This document shows, one piece after another, positions 1 through 11,002 of a DNA stretch of 64,000 nt. Position 1 is the stretch's first letter. Each line of letters starts with the position of its first letter. Made by a program: the position numbers and the translations under genes. The notes under the pieces were generated by a model. It ran no database searches, was not told the DNA's origin, and was given only the letters and a program-made list of their open reading frames with translations. The stretch comes from Beauveria sp. NWAFU-1. Taxonomy: Eukaryota > Ascomycota > Sordariomycetes > Hypocreales > Cordycipitaceae. The stretch lies in the NCBI GenBank assembly GCA_024472245.1, contig JANBXD010000002.1, forward strand, positions 682,001-746,000, given 5' to 3'.

Positions 1-789
1 TCTGAAGAGGCGTTTGGCGAGGACGACGAGGCCAAGAATCAGCGCAACGTGCGTCCCCGCCATGATTATCTCGACGACGCCGCCGAGATGGGCCGCGGCC
101 AGTACAGGGCGGGAATGCTGCCGCCGCCGCTGCCGCCCAGCCAACAAGACAACTCGTACATTGAAATGGGCATGGACGCGCTCCCGCCCATGGACGACCA
201 CCACTCGTCGTCGCTCATGCCCTGGAGCCGGCCTGGCTCCGCCGCGCCAGGCTCGTCCGTCCGCGGCGCGCCGACGCAGCCAGGCAGCGCGCAGAAGCCA
301 GGCGCTGCGCCGAGCCCGCTACTACACCGGAACACCAACCTCATCGCGGACCTCGATCGCCACAGCGATCCCATTACCGCGCCACCGGGCACGCCGTCCC
401 ACGCGGCGATGGACCTCGCCGCCCTCGACTCCTCCCCGTCCGCGATGGACATGGACGCAGTGCTGGATTTCGCCGACGCCGCGTACGCGGGTCTCGATGC
501 GGCCAGCCAGGCCTTTCTCGACTACGCGTCCAAGCGCGCCGTCGTGCACGGAGACGAAGAGGACGGTGAGCCCGCAGAGAGCAATCGTCGTCGGCGCTGG
601 GTCGACTTTGAGTACATTGCGAGCCCGCTTAAACACGATGGCGCCGTGGCGGCGCAGGCTTTCTTGCAAGTGCTAGCCCTGGCCACGCGCGGCGTCATCA
701 CAGTCCGCCAGGACAACAACGAGCACGACACTGAGCCGTTTGGTGCTATTCACGTGGGTATCGATCTCTCCTCGGGCGGAGAGGAGTAA
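1..789 (+). CDS. Rec8/Rad21-type kleisin, C-terminal part (gene runs off the left edge)
   Basis: The frame is open from base 1 to the TAA at 787-789, so this is the 3' part of a gene beginning outside the window (262 codons visible). The first two thirds are low-complexity, rich in Pro, Ser, Asp and Met. The last ~60 residues, starting near WVDFEYIASPL and including AAQAFLQVLALATRGVITV, look like the C-terminal winged-helix of cohesin kleisins, which binds the Smc1 head. In the family, Rad21/Scc1 acts in mitotic and Rec8 in meiotic cohesin. I favour Rec8 because of the divergent, acidic linker, but this is inference. No intron is visible in this part. The stop is followed about 440 bp later by the convergent Rab escort gene. 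Confidence 0.68.
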   Translation, partial: SEEAFGEDDEAKNQRNVRPRHDYLDDAAEMGRGQYRAGMLPPPLPPSQQDNSYIEMGMDALPPMDDHHSSSLMPWSRPGSAAPGSSVRGAPTQPGSAQKPGAAPSPLLHRNTNLIADLDRHSDPITAPPGTPSHAAMDLAALDSSPSAMDMDAVLDFADAAYAGLDAASQAFLDYASKRAVVHGDEEDGEPAESNRRRRWVDFEYIASPLKHDGAVAAQAFLQVLALATRGVITVRQDNNEHDTEPFGAIHVGIDLSSGGEE

Positions 790-1230
790 ACGGTTTATTG
801 TCACGGATGGGTATTGCTTCTCGACCTTTATTGTGAATTGGTTCTTTTGGGGAATTTGACTACTGGCATTTATACATGGACATTACTTGCATCTACGCTC
901 GATATTTTCGACTATCGTTTGCTACTGGGAAAACAGAACGACGGTTCCGAATGGGGTTCAACGCGATTATGAAATGGTACAGTTAATCAACTGGCAGTTT
1001 TTTGTTCTTGGGGAAGAATGCAACATGGCTCGTGGACTTCAAAGAATTCACTGGGAGATGGAACGGCATCAAACTCTTGATAGATGACACAGGATGCAAA
1101 TATATAGCTTACATAAGAACATTGGGGAAACGACATGATAACCTCGGGACCTGTGGCCACTTAGATGCCAAGAGATAACATGATTGATTTTCATTAATGC
1201 ACACGAATCTACATGTATGCGTGGTATATT
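790..1230. other. Convergent intergenic region
   Basis: This lies between the 3' ends of the kleisin gene (+) and the Rab escort gene (-). It is AT-richer than the flanking coding sequence and probably holds the two 3' UTRs. Short open frames are present but none looks coding. Confidence 0.6.
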
Positions 1231-3013
1231 CTAGTCGTCAAATGGATCATCGTCGTCACTCACGCCTTCGCGGTCATCAAACACAAGGTACTCGGTTTCC
1301 TTGCCAGCCTTGCCGGTAAGCTTTTCCCAAGCCTGACCCACAGGCTGCAGCATGGTATCCCGAAACGCCAAGTCGAGAACTGGCGCGCCAAATGTTATAA
1401 TGCCATCTTCCCCCAGATCTAGCGAGGGCGTTTTTGCCCCTAGTTGCTCGTACTGCAGCTTATAAACGATTTCAAGGGCTGCCGAGCCCTCTGAAGCAGC
1501 ATGCAGCAGAGATGATAGGGCCGTATCCAAGATCGCCTTAGACGACGTCGTGGAAATTGTGCTCAGGTAGACGATACCTAGCGCAGATGAGGTTAGCAAA
1601 CGTGCTACTTCCAAATCAATGCGGAAAAACAAATGAATATTGGGGAGTGTCAATCAGTTTGTCAGAAGATTGATCGTCATTGTAAATCAGACAATGTAGA
1701 TAAGTATTCGTAATGTGTATTCATCCGGACACTGGGGAATTTGCAGATGCGGAAAGAAGAATGTTTGACTCACATTGACCAGAAGGGCATTCCCCCGTGT
1801 CGCTCGAGTGCACCATGGCGTATATAGGATACTCTGAGGTATGCCCACTGCCGTCGGAGATTGAGCCGGTAGGGAATGCCACCACGATGGCGGACGGGGT
1901 CGGAGACCCTTCCACCACCGCTTCGAACAGTCTTGGCAGTGCAGCGCCAATCACGGCTGTGATCCGCGTCAGGCAGACACCATCTTCAGGGACAATTTGT
2001 GAGCTGCGAAACAATGTCTTTGCCTTCACAGCCATGCCGTTGGAGAGAGAGATATCCAGCTGGGTCGTCTCATCCGCACGCTTTGCAACATTTGTGATGC
2101 CCGTCCCAAGCATGTACACAGCGCCGCCGACGGCAGCAGCACGGCATCCGACCTGGCACACCTCGGACAAGCCGCCCCATTTCGGGTAGACGGCTGCGAA
2201 GCCAATGCCAAAGACACCCATAGAGCTCAGGTGGCGGTTGATGGCGACCAGTCCATCCTCGACCGCAATGCTCCCATCGAGGCTGAGGGTCAGAGTGATG
2301 ATATAGGACTGCAGTGTAGCATCCAGCTTGAACTCAGAGCCCAGGAACTCGGAGAGTGGCTTATCAGCGTGTGGCCTCCAGACCTCGGCCTGCGGCTCCG
2401 ACTCGTAGTCGAGCACAAACTTGAGAAACTTCATGAGCGACCGCTTGGCTCGAACCGGGATCGCCGTGCTTGAGAACACGTCTTCTCTGGTGGACGGAAT
2501 GCGAGTGAGCGTGGGAAGCGTCTCATCTGCCGAGGCAGGCTGGAAGATGAAAAACGAACCCACGGCCTGAAACTCAATCTGCCGGAAAGCCTTGGAGGAG
2601 ACGAGCTTGTTGAGAAGCTCAGACCGTGCGTGGATCAGCTGCGGCGCGAGGGCCAGGCTGTAGCCACGCGGCGACGGCACACCCTCAGCCTTGGTCACCT
2701 CGGCGGCGCGAAAAATTCCGGTCGCGTCGGGCGATGCATGCTTCTGGGCCCAGGCATCGGCTTCCTGGAGGCTAAAGGCAGCTTCGTTTTCTCCGTAGTA
2801 GCCTTCGGGGTCGACGTGGAGGATATTCTTGCCTGATCGCGAGAGAGCCCTTTACGTTCCAACACGGGGTCAGTCAGAAAATGTCAGGGTTCTCCGTAGG
2901 CGGACACCTATGCGCCTTTTCGATGGAATCCAAGCTTACAGGGCAAAGAGGGACTGCTGTAACCCCGTGCCGCTGATAACTACATCCCAATCAGTATCTG
3001 AAAGGGATTCCAT
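1231..3013 (-). CDS. MRS6: Rab escort protein (Rab geranylgeranyltransferase component A, Mrs6 type)
   Basis: Exons on the minus strand: 3013-2940, 2849-1774, 1577-1231, giving 498 aa. Both introns have GT...AG ends and keep frame across split Leu and Cys codons. The protein opens with DWDVVISGTGLQQS (N-terminal nucleotide-binding-like strand of the GDI/REP fold, residues ~8-21), followed by HVDPEGYYGENEAAFSLQEA. Further on are SLALAPQLIHARSELL, the PSTREDVF...KRSLMKFLKFV block and the GGLSEVCQVGCRAAAVGG block, all typical of the GDI/REP superfamily. Length exceeds RabGDI (~450), fitting a REP. The family presents newly made Rab GTPases to geranylgeranyltransferase II in the cytosol. The tail is very acidic (DDDDPFDD). 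It is the downstream member of a minus-strand run with Rrp43 and the CIA30 gene. Confidence 0.92.
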
Positions 3014-3528
3014 GCTTGCGCAGAGCCTGCTGTGATGGAAAGAGGTGGAAGAAGAAGAAGAGAGGGAGGAGAAAAAAAAATAGACTTGAAGTGGTGCAGT
3101 TGGTCAAGTGGGGGCGCTGCCTCAGGCGGTAGGCAGGATGGTCCACTGTCAGGCTGCCAGGCTGCCAGCTCCAGCGCGCCCACAAAGTTCTTCGCCAGTG
3201 TGGGAACTTTGTTCAGGTTTTCTTCTTCTCTATCCGCTCGCCTCAAATTATCCTCCGCGGCGTCTTTGGCCTCTGGCCCGTGGCGCTGCGATTTTATTTG
3301 AATTGAGTGGTAGAGTAAACTGTCGGCCGGTATCTACTGCCCTAGAATAACGTCTGAAAGGGTGGTTCGAATGGTTGATACATTTCACTGCAAAAATGAC
3401 ATTGTGTTTTGCTGGGGCAATATAACCCGCTACATGGTGGTAAATATACCCCAAGCAAAGCTACCCGACCTTATGTTTACGGATGGTCCTCTAATTGAGG
3501 GTATCATGTTATTTTTATTGACGCTATG
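3014..3528. other. 5' flank of the Rab escort gene
   Basis: Non-coding DNA between Rrp43 (3' end at 3529) and the Rab escort start at 3013. It contains a purine-rich run (3030-3082 on the plus strand, hence a CT-rich tract on the coding strand just upstream of the start), a common fungal promoter feature. I see no gene. Confidence 0.55.
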
Positions 3529-4539
3529 CTAGATTGACATGGCATCGGCGAAGCCCTTCCACCGCTTCTCAACAAGGCCAAGTAGCTGTTTTGACCGCAG
3601 ATGCTCCGGCGTCAGAACGGTGCCGCCGTGTTTTGAAATGGACAGTATCCTCGTAGCTCCTCCAGTGCAATCAGCCACCACCGTAAGCGTCTCGTCACAA
3701 AGTGACTCCTCCAATGTATCCGGGTCGACTAGCACCCAGTATTTGCCTTCGGTCGGGCGATCGGTTTCCTTGCCGGTGAAAACGACGGCTGTGCAGGCAA
3801 TGGGGAAGCCATTGATGGACAGCGGTTTTGGAGCCTTTCTCGAGCAGACGATTAGCTCTCTATCCGGGTCGTACCGAGCGTTCGGGAGCTTGGTATCGCG
3901 AAGGGCCGCCAGCGTGGCAGCCCAGGCGGCATCCAACTGATTTCCATCCAGCGAGATGAAGAAGATGTCAATGTAGAGCACCCAGTAGGCAATGACCTGG
4001 CGCTCATCGCTAAACTCATCAGCGTCTTCTGCATCCGCATCACGCATCTCGTCGTCAGCCGTCGTAGGGTCCGCCGTTTGTGTGTGCCATATGCGAAAGT
4101 CTGCCGCGTGAAGAAGCTTGGAACTGTGCAGTGCCGAGTAGACTCTTGTGCTGAGCGTCTGGGCGAGCGTTGAGGGCGGGCCGCCCGGGAGATTTTGGGG
4201 GGAAGAGCCGGTCGCCAGCTCAATGTTGGGGACGAGCAGGTCGTAGTCGCGCAGCTCCGACTCGGTGTTGGAGGCGCGGTAGTTGGGGATATTGGTCGTC
4301 AGGATGGTCTCGGCGCGTACGCCACAGATGGCGGTCGTGTCGCCAATGCGCACCAGCGAGCTGCCGTGAGCGTGCGAAAGCGACGAGAGATTGACTTCAG
4401 GTGTGCGAGCTTCGTCCGGAGCGCGGCCATTGCTTCGTGCGGGCGGAATGTCTTGGCTGGATGGCTCGAGGTTGGCGAGCAGGTAAGGATGCGGCGAAAG
4501 CTTCGCAAAGGTGGCGCGCGTGAGGCCAGCCTCTGCCAT
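3529..4539 (-). CDS. RRP43: Exosome complex subunit Rrp43 (RNase PH-fold ring protein)
   Basis: Single exon, 336 aa from the ATG at 4539. An in-frame ATG at 4677 would add 46 residues, but the family begins close to MAEAGLTRATFAKLSPHPYL, so the internal start is preferred. Typical segments are the SLSHAHGSSLVRIGDTTAIC block (residues ~58-77), a YDLLVPNIELATGSSPQN stretch, and near the C-terminus the KHGGTVLTPEHL region. This is the RNase PH domain architecture of the six-subunit eukaryotic exosome ring. In eukaryotes these subunits are thought to be catalytically inert and to guide RNA to Rrp44. There is a short acidic insertion (DDEMRDADAEDADEFSDE) in the middle, probably a surface loop. Rrp42 or Rrp45 are alternatives, but the N-terminal block fits Rrp43 best. 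Confidence 0.85.
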   Translation of the reverse strand: MAEAGLTRATFAKLSPHPYLLANLEPSSQDIPPARSNGRAPDEARTPEVNLSSLSHAHGSSLVRIGDTTAICGVRAETILTTNIPNYRASNTESELRDYDLLVPNIELATGSSPQNLPGGPPSTLAQTLSTRVYSALHSSKLLHAADFRIWHTQTADPTTADDEMRDADAEDADEFSDERQVIAYWVLYIDIFFISLDGNQLDAAWAATLAALRDTKLPNARYDPDRELIVCSRKAPKPLSINGFPIACTAVVFTGKETDRPTEGKYWVLVDPDTLEESLCDETLTVVADCTGGATRILSISKHGGTVLTPEHLRSKQLLGLVEKRWKGFADAMSI

Positions 4540-5019
4540 GGTTGTGAGATGAAGTTGTAGTGATGAGATTTCGGGAGACTTCGTATTACAAAGTTTCCGA
4601 AGCTGAGGCAGGGTAAAAGCAGGCGGATTAGATAACATTCGAAATTTGGGCAAACTGATTTTTGGAGGAAAACTCAAGCGTCGCTACCTACCTCACCTGG
4701 TGGGCGGGGTGGGGCCAGGACAGCAAAGACTGGAGTTGTGTACATCTGGAAAAAAACAAAGCACGATGAAAATGAATCGAAAAAATCCTTTTTTGGAGCC
4801 TGATTGCATCAGTTGCGAATCGTCGATTGAGCCATTTGATGTTCATGATGAGGCAACAATAGTTCAATGGCGAGTAAACGCCTATACAGAAATATTATTA
4901 TAAGAATTAAGTTATAGATATAAGGCCCATCTTTGCCCATTGACGATAGTTCGTGTACTGCGTGTACTGCGTGTTGATGTGATGCTTATGCATTGTCTCG
5001 TCAGTCATCAACTTCAAGC
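4540..5019. other. Intergenic region between Rrp43 and the CIA30 gene
   Basis: Holds the Rrp43 5' flank and the 3' UTR of the CIA30 gene. The repeated run CGTGTACTGCGTGTACTGCG near 4952-4972 is a short direct repeat. No other gene is seen. Confidence 0.5.
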
Positions 5020-6032
5020 TCAAACGAACCCGCACAAGAAGGATTTCCACCACGGCTTCTTCTCCTGTTTGATAGATAGATGCGCCTTGAGATCGACGTA
5101 GTCATCTTGAGCATTTGCATCAGCATACTCGCCTTGACGAGAAACTTCCTTGTACGCAGCGATGGCAGACAGGTAAAGTGCAAAATCGCCCTTTTGCTCG
5201 TCAAAGAAACTTCACCAAGCAAATCGTTAGCGAAAAATCCTCCATAGAGCCATGTTTATAGAGACATGTTCATTTTCATAAGGCCCCCTCTTTTCAATTT
5301 CCGATTTCGCATTCACGTCAAGACATACCTCCTCATCATCAATCCCAAGCGTTTGATGTTAGCCAAGTCCAACGGCTTGGCATCCGGCTTATCTCGGCCA
5401 CGATACGTCGCTTTGAACGCCTTCCATGGCAGCTTAATGTCGCCCGGCTTCTTTGCCACAAAGTCGGCCTCCCAGCTGATGGAGCTCGTTTCCCTGCCGT
5501 CCTTGCGCGGTGGCAGAAGCTCGTCTTTCAGCGTCAGAACATAGCGTTTGCCATCGGCCTTGTGCGGCCCCGCGACGCTGACGAGGATGCCGTCATAGCT
5601 GGACAGATCGAGTGCCAGCTCCCCGCGGCTATGCTGGGAGGCGAAGCCTGCGCCACCTAGCGTAGACGTGTCGAGATGGCCATTGAAGCTTGCATGGGTC
5701 TTGTCGGCGTCAGAGACGGTGAGATATGACTGGCTTGAGCCACCACGGACGCGGTCATCGGACGTTGTCCATAGTGCGGAATCCCATTCCCTAATGGAGA
5801 AAAGCACCGCGCAAGGCAGTGAGTCAGCTCTCTGACGTTCTTGTTGATGTTTGTCTAAGCATAGCAGGGCTGTGATGGTTGCTGCAAGATACCCGGATGG
5901 GTGCGGCAAAGTATCGTTTTGCGCCTGGCATGGGGGTATAGGATGTGGAAGTGTACGAAGTATTGGCTTGCATCACCCGACGGAGTGGACTTACTTTTCG
6001 CCTCCGTAGAGGTAGCGAGTATGGAGAGGCAT
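5020..6032 (-). CDS. CIA30-domain protein (NADH:ubiquinone oxidoreductase intermediate-associated protein 30 family)
   Basis: Exons on the minus strand: 6032-5995, 5790-5329, 5209-5020, giving 229 aa. Intron 1 (204 nt, GTAAGT...TTAG) joins a 38-nt first exon (MPLHTRYLYGGE) to EWDSALWTTSDDRVRGGSSQ. Intron 2 (119 nt, GTATGT donor) joins GLMMRS to FFDEQKGDFALYLSAI. The core has the CIA30 beta-sandwich signature: DDRVRGGSSQSYL, then GELALDLSSYDGILVSVAG, then PWKAFKATYRGR and ANIKRLGLMMRSFFDEQ. CIA30 was first described as a chaperone for mitochondrial complex I assembly; many short fungal members without a clear targeting peptide are of uncertain function. I see no obvious mitochondrial presequence here, so a role in complex I is not shown. 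The C-terminus is short and lysine/tryptophan-rich (KQEKKPWWKSF). Confidence 0.85.
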
Positions 6033-8383
6033 GATTATGGTCGTGATAAATGAATTGATGTGAGAGCGTTATCCTGCAGCCGATGCAGGAGTTAAGATTT
6101 GAGTGTTGGGAATGTAGAACTGAAGCTTGACAGTGGCTAGTATAGCGACAGTACAGCGGAGTACAGCGGCTACCTTACCTGTATAGCGGCCAGTATTTTA
6201 CTGCGTACAGCAGCTACCTACCTACCTACCTATAAGCCATTCCTCGACGGAGCTTTGTCAACAATGAAGCTCCTACGCCAACATGATAGACAGTAGGATT
6301 TTCTGTCCATTTAGAAAACGATGTTAGGGAGTGGGCAAACAAGGCTCGGCGGCCAGATTTTCCTTCTACCAGCGGTGGTGAAAGCTTCGTCCCATTATTA
6401 ACTACCTAGTCCAACTCGACACCTAGCCAGCATTATTTGGGGACGCATAGCAGCTGCTCCTGTAGCGCCCAGCCGCGAGTGCCAGCCCATGCTGTCGGTC
6501 ATAGCGACGTTTCTACCTGCAATATCGTTGCGGCAGACAGACGAGGTTGCTGCGGCTATCTAATTTATTTAGCCTGATTTGTAGTGCAGAGAAAAGCTCG
6601 TTACCCTGCATAGTGTTGTCGTTGCAAGGAAAACAGCCCCGATCCGAAACTACTGGATTCATACCAGTAAGGCAAGCATGCATCTATCGTACTTTGATGG
6701 TGGACTAATAAATCTTGCAGAAGGCTTTCTTGTTCCCTGCAGCCAACATGCCACAAGCATCTCGTCGAAGTTGTTTACAGGTTTACGCCTTGCAAGACGT
6801 TGATGCACCGACGCCACCCTGAACGGCTTCTGCTGTGTTATGGGTCTCCAGTAAGGCACACGTACTAATGTCGGTCTTTGCTTTGCTGTAATTGTCGACG
6901 CCACTCCAGCCATCTATTGATCATCATTACTTCGTGCAGGATTTGAGAGGATAACAGCTCTGAGCCTCCTCTGTACGCCTCGTGGCTCGCTGGCAGGCTG
7001 GTTGGCTGGCAGCGGGTTTCGCTGTAATCCTGGCCTACTTGGGCGAATCACAGCGCCGCTATAGCCGCCCGTTTGTCTATACCTGGTAGCTCTCGTCACC
7101 CACAAGTTTCTGAATATTCATTCTGTCTCTGGAGTGCCTCGTTTTATTTGCAAGAACCACCCGTTTACATCAAAGAATGGCCCAATGCATCACATCACGC
7201 AGCCTTGCCGCTTACGATCAGCGTTGATTATTGCGCATCGATATCCGGATAGTATTTCTCCACTCGTGTAAATGCATTCGGGCTGTATTTGTCTCTTTGA
7301 GCGTTGGCATCGCGAGTCTTGTTTGTTGAGTGCGACATGCTACTCGAGACATGCAGTACTAACAAAAAACGTAGAGACCAGCTCCGTACTGTACACACTC
7401 TGCGGCACCGTATCGATGCCTCTTTTCAATGCCGAGATTATCGGAAATTTTCATCACATACGCTAATGTTCGCGCCCGAGAATCGATCAACAAGCGAAAC
7501 CATCTTGAGCAGGCCAACAACGTCCAACATGTCTTTCTCTCAAAGATTTCAAGTGATGCTGATGCTGCAAAGATGGGCGGGCCTTCACACCACTCCCGTC
7601 TATCCGTACCCCGTACTACTGCTGCACATGCAAGCCTCATCACATTCTTACCCCCGCGAAGCCTACCATTCACCGTGTCGCACCGCTACTCGGTGTGGTG
7701 ATCATCTCTGGGCCCCTGCAAAGTTCAGGGAAACCTGCGAATCGTCCAGCCTAGTTCCCAGTCTTGTCCAATCTCGACGCGCTACCAGCCGCTGAGCTGT
7801 CTCGGCCAGTTGAAGCATGCATGTCCGCTTTCTCAACGGGCCATTCACGTCGCTCCCCGGCCCTTGTCCTTCCTCATCATGTGCAACCTTGCAATCCGGC
7901 CGCAAGCCCCAGTGAAATTCTCATTGGCATCCGATCTAGCTCCTCATCTCCTCTGCGAAGCCCGCTGAACCCGCCCTCCGAGCGGTCCATTCCGTGCTCA
8001 GTTCCCCAGTCTAGCCTTGGCTCTCATATATTCTCCGTCCTCATCGTAGCTAGCCTTTTTCATTCTCACGAATTCCGGAGCGTCACTGAGAGTTTCACTG
8101 CTCATACCTCGTTGCATGACGATATTCGTCTCGCGGCCGTCTCTGGCTGTCTCGCGCAGGCTACGTTCTGTCTTTATTGCCCTCTGCATCTAGCTACCAC
8201 GCCACCGCAATACATGACCACCTCGATCGACCCAGCTCAATTAAAGCGCCGCACCTGGCAGTAGCAAATGCACTTTGCGCATAACCAAAGCGCAAAGTTT
8301 CGAAAGGCGCACGGCTATTTACTAGAATAGGCGCGTCTCACTCCTGTACTCGGCAAAAATCGTCGGAGCCTTCGCTGGTCGAA
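6033..8383. other. Divergent promoter region, about 2.35 kb
   Basis: Lies between the divergently transcribed CIA30 gene (-) and ferric reductase-like gene (+). It includes a run of CTACC units near 6212-6230, CT-rich pyrimidine tracts closer to 8384, and several open frames of 60-166 codons without conserved features or coding-like composition. No gene is supported. The length suggests regulatory sequence for the reductase. Confidence 0.5.
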
Positions 8384-11002
8384 ATGGCCTCCTCCAAATC
8401 TGGCCAAGTCGCTGTGAATGCGGTTGACGATATCATGTCGCGCCTGTCAAAACGAATCAATATACCGCTTACCCCTACAAGCCCTCCAGGGCTCGTACAG
8501 GCTAATGTTGTCGATCCTTGGTCAAAATCTGGAAAATATGGTCTAGGTTGGACCTATTTCGCCCTCGCCCTCGTCTCGGCCGTCGTTGTCGTGCGCGTTT
8601 GGCACTTTTGGCAAGACAAAATTCGTCAGGCCATCTATAAACAAGAGTTGGAAAACCATTACAAGACAACATACAATGTCGACTCGGACACATATCTCTC
8701 GGCGCTTCGAACGGGCCAAAGCGCGCAATTTCTCCCAGAAGGCCCCCATGTCGGCGACAAACAGTTTCGACCCAAAGCGCACTTCTCTTCGGTAGGCATC
8801 GTCAACGACACGTTGGCTCTGTTTCGATGGGTCTTCTACAGGCCCATCCCCGATGTTGTCATTTTAAAATATCGCTTCACGTTTTCATCCCTCGCTGTCC
8901 TGGCATGCTCGTTCATTTCCGTTGTTTTTGTCACGCTCTACTGTTTTCTCCAGCAGCCTCTGTATTGGCAGAGCATCCAATTCGGATCTCCGCCGCTTGC
9001 CATCAGAGCCGGCATGATCTCCGTGGCCCTGACGCCGTGGATCATTGCTACCAGCATGAAAGCCAACCTGCTGACTCTTGTCATTGGCATCGGTCCAGAG
9101 AGGCTCAACGTCATGCACCGGTGGCTCAGCTACCTCTGTCTGTTCCTGGCACTCGTCCACATGATCCCATTTTATATTCAGCCCGTTTGGAAAGATGATG
9201 GCATGAAAGTTTTTTCCAAGCTCTTTCCCGATGGTACTGGCATCATTTACGGCACTGGTGTCGCTTGCATTGTTCCTCTCATCTGGCTTTGCGTGGCATC
9301 GCTGCCCTGGATCCGCAGAATCGCCTACGAGACATTTGTCCTTTTACATGTACCCGCCGGCGCCGTGTATACTGCTTTGCTCTTCTGGCATACGAAAAAC
9401 TTTCTCATGTCCTGGAACTACCTGTATGCCACCCTTGCCATCTGGTTCGTCTGCTACATCATGCGCTTCCTTCGCCTCAACTGGGTGCGGCCTTGGCAGC
9501 TCTCTTTTATGGTGGGCGATGAAGCTGCTGTTACGCTCATGGCTGAGAACTGCATCAAGGTCACAATCCCCACTCAGATGCGCTGGCGACCTGGCCAGTA
9601 CGTATATCTACGCATGCCTGCCATTTCTGTCTTTGAGAACCATCCCTTTACAATCGCGTCCCTCTGCAGCGAGGATTTCCCCTCCGAGTATGGCGAAAAC
9701 TACAGAGACTGCGTTGTCGTCTTCCGCCCCTACGGCGGCTTCACGAAGAAGCTCCTCGACACGGCGATGCAAAACGGTCCATTTCATACCTACCGCGCCT
9801 TCCTGGACGGACCCTACGGCGGCATGCGGCGCGATCTCGCCGCCTTTGATACCTGCATTCTGATTGCCGGCGGCAGCGGCATCACATCGTTAATGTCGCA
9901 GCTGCTCAACCTCATCAAGCGTATGCGCGACGGCAAGGCCATTACCCGCAAAGTGGTCGTGGTGTGGGCCATGAAGAAGATGGACTCGATGCAGTGGTTC
10001 CGCGACGAGTTGAGCCTGTGTCGCGAGTCGGCGCCGCCCGAGAGCGTGACGTGCAAGTTCTTTGTCACATCGGCGGTGCGCGACCGCCACAACTTGGCCG
10101 GCGCCCAGCAGCAGATGACGGCGCCCATCAACGGCGGCGGCGACGCCGCGGCGGCGCAGCACAAGCGCCATCTATCCCATCTCCTACACAATAAGCTCGA
10201 CGACTTTGTCGCCGGCGTCGCGTCGAAGCGCAACTCGGCTCTGATCCTGGACGAGGCTAAGGGTGACCCCGAGCGCGAGAGGGAGCTGCGCGCCGAAAAC
10301 GAGGACAAGATCACGGCGCTCCCGCCACAGAAATACCTCCAGCCACATGCGCCTCATCACCACGCGCCGCCGCCCACGCAGCAGCAGCAGCAGCAGCAGC
10401 AGCAAGACGAGGCGCAGCGGCCGCTCAACGCCAACGGCTTCCCCATCGAGAAGAAGACCGACAAGGACGATCCCGGCACGGGCACTGAATTCCACTTCCC
10501 CCCTCTGCAACGCGAGAACCCACCGCACTTTAACTACGCCCCGGGCACACTCCACGCCGACGCCGAGCACCCCGCGGCGCCGCCCACTCCCCCGGAACTC
10601 GCGCACCTGCGCACCACCAACCTACCGTCCTCCTCCACCCAACCCCGTCCCCGGCCGACCTCGACATTCGGGCCCCCCTCGGGCTTCGACTTTGGCTTCC
10701 CCGCCACGCCGACCGAGTTCCAGAAGAATCTCATGCGGTCCGCCTTTCCCGTGCCGCACGAAATCGACGGCGGCTGGTCCCTCGAGTACGGCCGTCCCGA
10801 GCTCGGCTACATGCTGCGGCAGTGGGCCACGGGCGGCGCCGACGGCCGCGGTATCCTCGGACGGCGGACGGCCGTGTTTGTCTGCGGCCCGCCGGCCATG
10901 CGCGTTGGCGTGGCGAATACGGTTGCGCAGCTGCAGGCGGAGATTTGGGGCGACGACGAGCTCGAGGAGATTTTCCTGCACACGGAGAATTATGCGCTGT
11001 AA
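8384..11002 (+). CDS. Ferric reductase-like transmembrane flavocytochrome (FRE/NOX superfamily)
   Basis: Intronless, 872 aa. About seven hydrophobic segments lie between residues ~45 and ~375. Two histidine pairs, H245/H259 and H322/H336, each with 13 residues between, form the bis-heme signature. HPFTIAS (420-426) is the FAD site, GGSGIT (496-501) and CGPPAM (834-839) the NADPH-binding motifs. The family passes electrons from cytosolic NADPH across a membrane to reduce Fe(III) or Cu(II). No signal peptide is obvious. A disordered insertion of roughly 220 residues (about 565-790), with a run of nine Gln, His/Pro stretches and charged repeats, separates the two NADPH motifs; most family members have a short loop there. 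Siderophore-iron reductase or another metalloreductase are equally possible substrate choices. It converges on glycogen synthase. Confidence 0.9.
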   Translation: MASSKSGQVAVNAVDDIMSRLSKRINIPLTPTSPPGLVQANVVDPWSKSGKYGLGWTYFALALVSAVVVVRVWHFWQDKIRQAIYKQELENHYKTTYNVDSDTYLSALRTGQSAQFLPEGPHVGDKQFRPKAHFSSVGIVNDTLALFRWVFYRPIPDVVILKYRFTFSSLAVLACSFISVVFVTLYCFLQQPLYWQSIQFGSPPLAIRAGMISVALTPWIIATSMKANLLTLVIGIGPERLNVMHRWLSYLCLFLALVHMIPFYIQPVWKDDGMKVFSKLFPDGTGIIYGTGVACIVPLIWLCVASLPWIRRIAYETFVLLHVPAGAVYTALLFWHTKNFLMSWNYLYATLAIWFVCYIMRFLRLNWVRPWQLSFMVGDEAAVTLMAENCIKVTIPTQMRWRPGQYVYLRMPAISVFENHPFTIASLCSEDFPSEYGENYRDCVVVFRPYGGFTKKLLDTAMQNGPFHTYRAFLDGPYGGMRRDLAAFDTCILIAGGSGITSLMSQLLNLIKRMRDGKAITRKVVVVWAMKKMDSMQWFRDELSLCRESAPPESVTCKFFVTSAVRDRHNLAGAQQQMTAPINGGGDAAAAQHKRHLSHLLHNKLDDFVAGVASKRNSALILDEAKGDPERERELRAENEDKITALPPQKYLQPHAPHHHAPPPTQQQQQQQQQDEAQRPLNANGFPIEKKTDKDDPGTGTEFHFPPLQRENPPHFNYAPGTLHADAEHPAAPPTPPELAHLRTTNLPSSSTQPRPRPTSTFGPPSGFDFGFPATPTEFQKNLMRSAFPVPHEIDGGWSLEYGRPELGYMLRQWATGGADGRGILGRRTAVFVCGPPAMRVGVANTVAQLQAEIWGDDELEEIFLHTENYAL
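10379..10402 (+). repeat. CAG microsatellite coding for polyglutamine
   Basis: A run of CAG codons ending in CAA inside the flavocytochrome gene encodes about nine Gln. It sits in the disordered insertion between the NADPH-binding motifs, so length changes would probably be tolerated. Confidence 0.85.

Noticed and set aside
4540..4677. N-terminal extension of Rrp43 from the ATG at 4677
   Set aside because: The extra 46 residues have no family counterpart, and the internal ATG matches the usual N-terminus.
7304..8264. Open frames upstream of the ferric reductase-like gene
   Set aside because: They have no domain or conserved pattern and lie where promoter and leader are expected.
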